A DNA stretch of 31,872 nucleotides from a virus, in IMG/VR virus record IMGVR_UViG_3300018079_000027, positions 1-31,872 of that record. One strand, written 5' to 3'. Positions 1-9,800 of the stretch are shown here, piece after piece; within the stretch, counting starts at the first letter, position 1; every line of letters begins with the position of its first letter. Under the pieces are notes generated by a model, which worked only from the letters and a program-made list of their open reading frames with translations, ran no database searches and had not been told where the DNA came from. The position numbers and the translations under genes are program-made.

Positions 1-27
1 CGCTTTCTTCGTGTCGTAGTAGAACAT
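1..27 (-). CDS. Start of an unidentified gene (partial, runs off the window)
   Basis: An ATG at 27-25 is preceded by a strong ribosome binding site (GAGGAG, 6 nt upstream of the ATG). It opens a frame reading MFYYDTKKA before the window ends. Only nine codons are visible, so no function can be given. The spacing from the upstream gene (stop at 43-45) fits the tightly packed operon. The call rests on the start codon, the ribosome binding site and the context. Confidence 0.55.
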
Positions 28-42
28 CGCTCGCTCCTCAGT

Positions 43-300
43 TCAGAAACGCCCGCGGACCAGCGCCTCGGGCACGACCGGGAACGGCAAGCCGCCCCCT
101 TTGTCTTCACACGCATCACACAGGTAAAACACGTGCCCCACGAGCGCGGCCAAGATGAAGCCACCGTCGGCGCCGCAATTGGCACAGAAGACGGGATCCA
201 TCCACAGCCCACGCCGGCCTCGCCGTTGGCCCCGACTCCGCCGCGCCCGGCAATCAGGTAGCTCGGGATTCGCCCGCGCCCAGAGCGAATCGACTGGCAT
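43..300 (-). CDS. Small zinc-ribbon-like phage protein, function unknown
   Basis: An 85-residue protein. Residues 38-66 hold two CxxC knuckles, CANC and, after a hydrophobic FILAALVGHVFYL stretch, CDAC. This is the pattern of a treble-clef or zinc-ribbon fold that probably binds one zinc ion. The N-terminus is Arg-rich (residues 19-30). The ATG at 300 has only a weak ribosome binding site (AGGCGA), and a second in-frame ATG lies at 201, just before the zinc knuckle, so the true start could be shorter. It starts 6 nt after the stop of the 74-residue gene. I know of similar short zinc-knuckle proteins in podovirus late operons but cannot assign a role. Confidence 0.7.
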   Translation of the reverse strand: MPVDSLWARANPELPDCRARRSRGQRRGRRGLWMDPVFCANCGADGGFILAALVGHVFYLCDACEDKGGGLPFPVVPEALVRGRF

Positions 301-306
301 CGTCGC

Positions 307-531
307 CTACGCGCCGGTGAGACGGCTCGTGACGACGTCGATCGTGGTGGTCGCCCGCGCCTTCAGTTCGTCGATGTCGGTCGCCGTCATCTCGGCCGAC
401 CAGAAATCGACACCGTCGGTGTTCCCGAAGACGGGCGTGCCGTCAGGCTGGCGACTGAGCACGAAGGCCCCCCGCGGATACGACGCGAGCAGGGCCGCGT
501 GCATGCTATCGATCATCTCTCGTCTCGTCAT
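307..531 (-). CDS. Small hypothetical protein (74 aa)
   Basis: It begins at ATG 531, with AAAGGAG 8 nt upstream; a GTG one codon earlier (534) is a poorer fit to the spacing. The protein is soluble and mixed alpha/beta in appearance, starting MTRREMIDSMHAALLASYP and ending in a Thr/Val-rich tail. There is no signal peptide, membrane segment or motif I recognise. It sits between the 99-residue baseplate-type protein and the zinc-knuckle protein in the distal late operon. Confidence 0.7.
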   Translation of the reverse strand: MTRREMIDSMHAALLASYPRGAFVLSRQPDGTPVFGNTDGVDFWSAEMTATDIDELKARATTTIDVVTSRLTGA

Positions 532-544
532 CACGCCATCTCCT

Positions 545-844
545 TTAACAAGCGCAGGGGGTTTCGGCCACCGTCAGGACGTGCGTCTTTGCGCCGCCCG
601 TCTCAAGCACGGTGTCAAATTCTACTTGCGTGGGGTCGATGCCGACAAGCACGCGCCCTTGGGCGAAGGCGACCCACGTCCCGAACCCTAAGAGCACGGC
701 CGGGTTGGTCGGCACCGTGGAGAGAAAGATCGAGCCCACCGGCCAGGTGTGCTCATCCGCGCGCGCCGCCGCTTCGCGATTGTCTTGCCGCCGCAACGGT
801 TCGACGACGCGCCGTGGTCGCTGTCGGGCTTTGTCGCGTGCCAT
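545..844 (-). CDS. Short tail-fibre/baseplate-type protein (Gp10 C-terminal-like domain)
   Basis: A 99-residue protein. After a basic N-terminus (residues 1-30), residues 34-92 carry VGSIFLSTVPTNP, LLGFGTWVAF, GRVLVGID and ETGGAKTHVLTVAE. This is the order seen in the Gp10 C-terminal / tail-collar-like domain at the tips of many phage fibres and baseplates, where it takes part in trimerisation or host contact. In the family the TVAE stretch normally leads into a His-rich HTH segment, but here the protein stops a few residues later (TPCAC), so it is a short or clipped form. The start (844-842) overlaps the stop of the giant gene by 1 nt (TGATG), so translation is probably coupled. Confidence 0.75.
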   Translation of the reverse strand: MARDKARQRPRRVVEPLRRQDNREAAARADEHTWPVGSIFLSTVPTNPAVLLGFGTWVAFAQGRVLVGIDPTQVEFDTVLETGGAKTHVLTVAETPCAC

Positions 845-3800
845 CAGCGCCTCGGCCCACCGAGCACCACGGCCGCCGGGTTCTGCGTCTTCCCTTCGTC
901 GAGCGCCATGATGCCGTCCAGGGTCTTGTTGATCTGGCCGGCCGGGAGATGGAGCACCGTGCCCCCGACATCGACGGCGGCGCGTCGGAACGCCGCGTCC
1001 GGTTCCCCCTGCCGCGCTTGTTGCCCGAGGCGGGACAACGCGGCGAAGAATCGCGCGCCGGCCGGCCCGTCGTAGCCGTAATACCCCTGCAACGTCGCGC
1101 TGATCTCCCGGAGGCCGATCATCGTGCCGCTCATGTAGGACGCGACTTCCAGCGCCAGCCGCCACGCGAGCGCGTCTTCGTCGTCCTCCTCCCCAGGCCG
1201 GAGCGCGGCGCGCACCATGTAGCTGATGACCGCCGGCACGATGAAGAGCATCAGGTAGTCCGAGGCCAACCGTCCGACATCGGCCGGCTCGGTGAACCGC
1301 GTCCGCTGCGTGCTCTCCGCCGCTTGGTTGTAGAGCACGTTGAAGAACGAGTAGAAGTTCGTCCAGAGCCGCATCATCGGCCCGCCGCGTTGCACTTCCG
1401 ACAGATCCTTCATCTGGCCCCCGCCCTGTGAATCGAGGACCGCTTGATCGGCGAGCGCGACGGCCCTCGCCTCATCGTGCAGGCCGTTCGCGTCCAGATT
1501 GCGCGGGTCCGCCATGGCCTTCTCGTAGGCCCCGAGCCACGTCGGCACGTCGGCCATGCGTTGCATCGCTTGGATCATCCAGAAGTAGGAGTCCGCGACG
1601 CCTTGCGCCGACACGGTGCCACCGGACGCGCCACGGATGGAGGCTTCGACCCACCCGGTAATCACCCCGGTATCGACCCCGATCCGCCGGCGGATCTCGG
1701 CGATCTCCCGCTGCTGTGTGCGGCCACGCGAGCGCATGAACGCGCTCTGCTCCATGATCCAGTCCACCGTCTCGATCATCGTGGTCGGATGCCGGAACCA
1801 GCGCGCGAGCCCGCGCAGGACCCACCTCGGCCCAATCCGCACGGCACTGTTCGTCAGGCCAATCGGCTGAAGCATGGCCGTGGTGAGGTTCCAGCCGAGG
1901 CCGGCAATCGTCGCGCCGGCGCGAATGTGATTGATGAACCGCTCGACACCGCCACGCGCCGGCACGTCCCCGAAGGCCACGTCGCGGATGGTGTTCCGGA
2001 TCTGCTTATACACGAGGTCGCCCTGCGTCTCCAGAATCGCGTCCTGCACGGCTTTGTGGCCGATCAGGCGCCCGATGTCGAGCAGCGCCTCATGATGCGT
2101 GAGGTCGTGAATCACCTGATCAACGTGCTCGAACATCGGCCCGAAGTCCAGGCGCACCTTCTCCTTCAGCGTCGCTACGCGGGCCTGCGTATGGTTCCGC
2201 TTCGTCGTCGCGTGCGCGTAGGCCGCGTACCGCGCGAGATTCGCCGCATCGAGGTCGAGCTTGCTGATGGCCGTGGCGCTCAAGCGGTCGTCATACTTCA
2301 ATGGGAAGTAGCCGCCCGTCATCTCGCGCGTGCCGAGCCGGAAGGTGGCCGCCTCCACACGCGCCGGCGCCAGCCCGTAGACGCGCTCCTGCTTCGCTTT
2401 GATCGCCGGCCAATAGGAGTCCAGGAGATCGAAGACGCCCTGCACGAAGTCCGCGTCCGCCGGCGTCAGCGTGTCCAGGATGCTCTGCACCTGTTCCGTA
2501 CTCCACCCCTCGCCACGCTGAATCCGATCCCGGTTCCCATCGTTCCCCCAATTGAGCGCCACCATCAGGCGCTCCATCTGCGACAGACTCCGGCCGACCG
2601 CCGGGACATGCTGGCGCTCGTAGAGCAACCGCTTCGACCGCCCCGGATACGCGCGCTCGATGAGCGCGGCGAACCGCGCCGTGGCCTCGGCGTTCATCTC
2701 GGCTTCCCGTGCCCCGGCGTCATTAAGTGGACGCAGGAACGCGTCCCACACGGGTCCGCCATCCTGGAACCCGTCCAAGACCCGCACGAGGGACGCGAGC
2801 TTCCGGTGCCCGGCGAACCAGTCCTCGACAGCGCGCCGCCGTTCTTCCCCAGGCGGGCGATCGCGCCGCGGCTCGCGCCGACGTCTGCCCTGCGCGCGGA
2901 TCGACGTGGCCATCTCCGTGGCGGCGGCGTCCAGTTCCGCCTTCTGGTCGCCCTTGAGGAGGCGGCTGGCCAGCCGCGCGAGATGGAGAATCTGCGCGAT
3001 GCCGTCCGTGATGCCGATCAGTTCGGCCACCGTCACGTCCTGATAATTGATGCGTCTGGCGTCGTTCAGGACTTCGTCCGGCAGATCGACCGGGAGCCCC
3101 TCCCCTTCCATCGCCGCGACCCACTTCGTGATCTGCGCGCGCCGCTCCAGCGCCGGCCCGGACACACGCGCGAAGTCGTAGCGGTCCAGGATACCGAGGA
3201 TCTGATCGAGGAACGTGCCGCCCGCGAGGCCGAGGCGCGCCTGCGTGGCCGGGCGGTTGAGATCCCGCGCCTGCGTGATGCGCGACTCGATCTCGGCCAG
3301 CGTGGTCTCAGCCTCCCGGTAGAGGGCGAGGTGGAGCAACTCCTGCGTCTTGGCCTGAATCGCCGCGTCGAAGTCTTGCCGCGCAGCGGCCTCGGTCGCC
3401 GCCTGTGAGGCCCGCCGGGCGGCCGACCAGAACACGGCCGGCTTCAGGTCACGGTAGCGCGTCGCGGCGATACGCGCCTCGCCAATCTGCCGGATGGCGT
3501 CCGCCGGCGGGAGCGCGCCGCGGAGCGTCGCCCCACCACTGCGCGCCTTCCCCTTGAGGTTGGCCAACTCCCCACGCAAGGCATCGATCTCAACTTGCTT
3601 GCGCCCCTCCGCGATGGCGATCCGGAGCCGCGTCTCGGCCTCCAGCCACCGCCGCTCGTACGCGCGCTCCTTGCCCGCGTCGCGGAGCTTCTCGGCGCCT
3701 TCCGCCCGCACCGCGTCCTCGAACGGCGCCACGCTCCGCCGGAGCTGCCCAAGCGCCCGCAGCTCTGTGCGGATGACCAGCGCCCGGTCTGCGTTCGCCG

Positions 3801-6800
3801 TGGCGGCCTGCGCGGCCTCCGTCACAGAGCCGTCGAGCAACAGCGAGCCGTGACGGTCGATCATGAGTCGATCCGTCTCCCGGTCGATCGCCTGCCCCAT
3901 CGCCGGCGCCTCGGTGATCGCCGTCAACAGCTCGTCGCCACTGCCGAACCCGAATCGCTGCGCCACCGTCTCCGGATCGAGGCCGCCCTCGGCACTGTAG
4001 ACATAGGGCTTCGGGAGCGCGCGGAGCCGGTCGATCCCGAACCGGTCCACGATCAGCCGCCTGGAGAGCTTCAAGGGCGGCGTGATCAGCCCCTCCACGA
4101 GCGGCGTGCCGTCAGGATTCTTGCCGGCGCGCATGGCGGCCAGCGCCTTGTAGACGGGCTGCTGCTGCACGGTGCTCGCGACTTCCGCACGCACCTCGTC
4201 ACGCTCGGCCCGCCACTGGCCCTCTTGTTCCCGGCGAATCTCGGCCAGGAGTTTCCCGTCCAACTCTTCCCGCGCCGTGCGCGACGCGGCCTCAATCGTG
4301 GACCGGTAGAGGCCAAACCGCGCCGGGGTCATGCCGGCCGCCTCGGCCGTCAGGAACAGCGGCTCCATGCGCCCGCGCGCCTCCGCCTCCGTGATGGCCT
4401 GCTCGCTGGCGAGCATCCGGTCAAAGATGGCCCGCACCTCTGGCGTGAGCGTCGCGTCCATGTTCCGCAACGCGCGGTAGATCCCCAGGAACCACGCACG
4501 AAACCGCCCGAACGCGGACCGGAGCGCCTCGCTCGGGGCGCGACCTTCGGCGAGATACACCTCGAACAAGCGCGCCCACTGTTCGTGTTGCGCACGCCCG
4601 ATCTCCCGCCGGTTCTCCACGCCGAAGAGTTGCAAGATCGCACCGTAGTCTCCAAGCATCCGCCGCTGTGAGGGGGTGAGTTGTGCCGGGTCCTTCAGGC
4701 CGAGCCCGTCTACCACGTCCCCAAAGACCTCTAAGAAGAAGTGCCCGGTCTCGTGCAGGACGGTGGAGAGGTCGGCCTTCTCGAAGAGGTTGATGGTGAT
4801 GGTCCGGTTCGGCCCGATCACAATCGAGCCGCGCTTCCCGCCGAGCGTCGGCTGGAAGAGGATCTCCGGCCGCGTGGCGGCGAGATCGGTCCGGAGCGCG
4901 TTGATGGCGGCATCCCGGCTCGCCGTGTTGCCGGGGTCGTAGTCCATGACCGACAGCCCGGCTTTCGCCAGGATGGCGCGCGTCGCCGGCGTGGCAGTGG
5001 CTGGCACGACCGCGCCCGCAAACTCCGTGAGCTGCACGGCCCGTTGGGGTTTGCTCTCGAAGTACGGCACCGGGGCGTCCATGAACGCCCGGGCGGCTTC
5101 GACGCCTTGCGCCACGACCGACGCCGGCACGTGCGAGAACCCCTCCGCCGAGAGCGCCTTCCGCATCCGCGTCTCCGGCGTGTCCCGCATCGACTTCGCC
5201 CACCGGGCGACCGCCCGCATCGACGCATCAAGTCCGTGCCAGGTATCGATCTGCCCGCGCCAGTCCGTCTCGGTGTAGGAACCGAGCACTTCGCCGCGCC
5301 AGTCCGCGAGGAGTTGCTGCGCGCGCGCGCGTGCCTCGTTGACCTCGCTTTCCGGCTTGATGGCGTAAGCCGCGACATTCCGCATGTGTTCGACGGAGCT
5401 GAAGCGTCGCGCCGCCGCGGCCCGGGCCTTGCCCTCGCCGAAGGTCATGTGCTGCTGCTGCGCGTTGATGGACACCGTGGCCGTCATGCGCTCGACGATG
5501 TTCTCCAACGTATAGGGCACCTTGCGTCGGCGGAGCGTAATCTCCGGCGCCGGATGGAGCCCGAGAATCTGGCGATCGACCCACGCCTGAAACGCTGGCG
5601 TCCGCCCGACCATCTGCGCGTCGAGCGCCGCTTGCGTCGCCCCCACATCCATCCGGACCTTGCCGATGGCGTCCAGACTCCGGAGGACGCGCGGCGTGCG
5701 CCCGAAGGCGAAGAGGCCGTCGCCGTCTGTGTTGAACCATTCGTCCTCCAAGGAGGCAATCAACTCGCGCGTCGCCGCCTCCGCGTCTGCCGTGATCGCC
5801 GCCGTGTGCTCGACGAGCGCCGCCCGCACCGCGGCCGTGAGCTGCTGCCGATAGGCCGTGTCCGCGACGCCGTAGCGCCCGAGCTGCTCAGCGCCACCCG
5901 AGGCGGCCAAGAACGCTTGGAAACTCGGCGCGGTCACCCACCCCGCCTCTAGCTCCTTAGGCACCAGCACGGGCGGCGCCGGCGTGACGCCCTGCTCCCG
6001 CAGGAACACCGCCTTCGCCATCAGCGAGCGCCGGAGGATCTGAATGGACTCCTCCGGCCTCGGCCGGCTCACCGCGTGGTCCCACACTTCACTGAGTTTG
6101 CCATCTTCCTCGTAGGCCACGCTGTCCCTGCGGAACGTGTTGACGAGCGCCTGCGTGGGCTTCATCTTGGCCTTGCGATACTCGGGCGCCGGGAACGTCA
6201 TGCTCCAGGCGTCCGCGTCGAAGACGGGATGCTGCGCCGGGTCCGCCAGATCCCGCCCGCCCAACAGGGTGATCTCGCCGAAGCCGTGGAGGGCGCCGCT
6301 CCCTTCCGGCTGCACGGCAATGGACGGCACGGCGAGCGCGCCGAGCGCCTCGGCCGAGGCGAGGTTCTCCGCCGTGAGCTGATGGATGGCCGTCAGCCGT
6401 GGGCTGTCCTGATAGAACTCCACGACCTCGATCAGTCGGTCGTCGAAGACGACGTAGTTGGCCGTGCCCTCCTGCACCGAGCGGGACAGACCATCGAAAT
6501 ACCGGAGCCCCGCGACGCCGTGGGCGGCAAGCTGTGCCGAGGCCACTTTGGCAAACTCCTGATTGAGTGACCAGCCGCCGCTGGGTGGGCGCCCGCCGAC
6601 CGTGGCCGCCCGCCGATGCAATTCGCGGTAGATGTCCTCGCCACGCCACACGAAGGCTTGCGCGGACTGGAGCTTCCGATCGAGGAGCGCGCTGTGCTCC
6701 CGATACCACTCCGCCCACGCCTCCGCGTTGCGCGTCTCGACGTAGTACCGGCCGGCGTTCAGGATCTCCCGCGTCTCGATGTTGGCCGCCATCCGCTCCG

Positions 6801-9800
6801 CGATCAGCATGGCTTGCAGGCCGGAGCCGCCGACACCGAAGAGTTGCTCCGCGTGCGCCCAATCCGGGATGGTGAGTGCGGCGTCGATGGTGAAGCCGAG
6901 CTGCACCAGCGCGGTCTTCACAATCGACGGCTGCTCAGCGATCGGCTTGTCCCAATCGAGGAAGTGCGCGTCGTCGGGAATCTCCACCTTGTAGGTGCGC
7001 CCCGGCTTCTCCGCCGGGAGGATCTCCATCCGGTCGCCCCACTTCTCCAGGGCGGCGAGCGCGGCGCGGGCCGCGGCGAAATGAAACAGGTCCCGATTGA
7101 GGTCGCCGCTAAAGGTGCGCCCCTCTGCGAACACGACCTCGTAGTTGGCGATGGAGCGCGTCAGTTCGTCCCGGAGCGCGGCGATGCTCGCCTTCCCCGG
7201 CCGTTTGAAGTGCGCGCGCGCGAACAGCTCCAGGAGCCCACGTCCGAGTTGCCCGCCCTCAGTCGTGGTGTGGTTGAGCGTGCCGTAGACACTGTCCTCC
7301 TCCCCGATCACGCTGACGCCGTCGATCACCAGTCGCTTGTCCAGGCCTTTGCCGGCCAAGCGCTCCCGGTAGCCCTCGGCCACGTCCCGCAGACTGGCGA
7401 AGTAGAGGCCGTAGCCGAACGCTTGGTGCCCTTCCCCATTGCCGATGCTATGCAGCGAGAACTTCTCGAAGATGTAGGGCGAGCCGTGGTAGACCGGCTG
7501 AAACAGTTCCGTTTGCGTCCCCTTCGTCGCCCGGTCCTCGGTGGCCGTCAACGCGAACGGCGCCTCGATGGCCGGCGTCGCGACCTCCTGATCGCGCACG
7601 GCGCCGGCGGCGGGGAGTCGCGGCTGCACTTCCCCGGTGTCGAGCACATCCTCGGCCGGGAGGCTGTCTTCGTCGATCACGACGAGTGCCGGGAAGGCGG
7701 TCTTGCCGAGCATCAGGAGCGCATCGAACCGATGGCTCCCTTCGAGGATGTAGTAGTAGTCCGGGTCCGGGTTGCCGGGCTCGATCACGACGATCAGCGG
7801 GTTGACCTCGCCCGAGGCCGCGATGGCATCGCGGAGCGCCTCGGTGCGCTGTTGCGTCTGGGGATTGATGAAGGTGGGCGGGGGGGTCGGACCGAACGGG
7901 ACCGCCCGGATGCCCGGCAGGACGCGGTAGGTGGAGAGCGACGCGCTGATGGAGTCGGTGTTCGGCACCTCGGCCCGCACGACGAGCCCGTCCACCACGT
8001 CCGAGACGACCGGGTAGAACGCATCGAGTGCCGGCGCGGCTGTCGCGCCCTGCGTGATCGGGACAAACTCACTGCCGCCGAAGGGTGGCCCGTAGGTCTG
8101 CGTGCCGTAGAGGCCTCGCGCGCTCCGATACGCCTCGGCGAAGCTGTCGTAGAGATCATGCCCGGAGGGCGTGCCCTCGTCGGTGAAGGCCGTGAGCTGC
8201 CAGCGCCCGGCCTCCTGTGTGCTCGGATGGACAACGAGTGCCCGCCCGGAGGGCGCGATCAGCCGCACGCCGGCCGGCGTCGCGCCCGCCTCGACGATCT
8301 CCTGTTCGACTTGAGCACGGCGCTCGGCGTTACGGGCCTTCAGCTCCTCCAATGTGGGCTGGGCCGCCGGCGCCGGCGCGGGCTCCCCGAACAGATCGAA
8401 CAGCCCTTGCTCGAAGGTAGACACATCGAAGCTGATCTCCTCGCCTTCGACGGGACCCAACCAGGAATCGGCCCACCATTCGGTTGTCGGGTCCATGCCC
8501 ATGACGGCGAGTTGATCGGACCCGGGATAGACGCCTTCCGTGTAGAGCGCCGGGTGCCGGATCGCGTCGTCGATCGCCTCGGTGAGCACGTCCGGCGTCG
8601 TGATCCAGGCGTAGCGATCGTCTTGCCGGAGTGACGTGGCCAACAGGTCGAGCGTCTGCCGGCTGTCCTTCTGGAAGACGCCCTTCACCCCGCGCACGCG
8701 CCCGAAGGTCTGCCCCTCCATCAGGAGCGCCACTTCACCAGGGAACGACGGGTCGGCTGTGTTGAGCCCGCCACGGTCGGCGATGGCCTTCAAGAGATCG
8801 AGCGGATCGTGGCCGCTCTCGGTGTAGGTGCTCGCGGCCTCTTCCCAGAGGTCAATCCGGATCGCGAACTCGCGTTGCAAGAGTGCGCGGTCTACGTCTG
8901 GCTGGAGTTGCGCGGCGTGGTGCGCGACGTGCGCGAAGAGCGCCCCGTAGTGCTGCGTGCGGCGGACGGCGTGGGCCTCGACGACGTAGCGGCGGCGGCG
9001 GGAGGCGAGGGCTGTATCGGACTCGCCGGTGCGCCGACGGACGAGTCGGGCCACCTCATTTTCAGCGACGCTCGGCCGGCTCTCAAAAAGGCCAACCGCG
9101 GGGTCATCCCCTGTCGCACGGAGGTCAAGACGGTCACCCTCGGGTTCGGCATCGGCGACTCCAGTCTGCGCTTCGGCCGCCGGCGCCGTCAAGCCAGGCA
9201 CTTTGCCGCCCCGGTGCTCGTGGATCTCGAACCCGGTCCGACTCTCCACGCCGAAGGTCTCGCCGTTCTGCGCGTGGTAGTCCACGGCGCCGCCCGTCGG
9301 AATCACTCGACGACGACCGGCGCGGTCGTAGACGACAAAGGTTTGGCCGGCGGCCGTCATGGCCGCGAGGCGACGGTTCTCTTCCTCGGACCCCAGGCCC
9401 GTCTCGCTGACGTTCGCGGTGAACGTCTCCTCTCCCCGCGGTTCGAGCGTCGCGCCGCCCAGCTCGGCTTCCAGCTCCGCCAACCCCGGGATCGCCTCGG
9501 CCGTCTCGCCCGGCACCACGAGGTCCGATCCCGCCGGCGGGACGGGCGCCGCGGGTGCGGCGGGCGGCGCGGCCCCCCCGCTCGGCTCGCTCGGTGCGCC
9601 CGGCGTGACACGTGCCGCCTCGGCGGCGGTAGGCCGCGCGACCGTCAACCCGTATCGGCTATACAGCGCCGCGGGATCGAGCCCGGCCTCTTCGGCCAGC
9701 GTGCCGATGCCAGCCGCTAGGAGTTGCGAGATCGGCTCAGCGGTCGCCGCCGTGAATTGCCCGCCCGTGACGAGCTGCGCGGACACCGCCCGCCGGACCT

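Noticed and set aside
845-1165. Extended reading of the 99-residue gene back to 1165
   Set aside because: The extension lies inside the giant gene in another frame. The ATG at 844 gives the operon's usual TGATG junction and the expected protein start.
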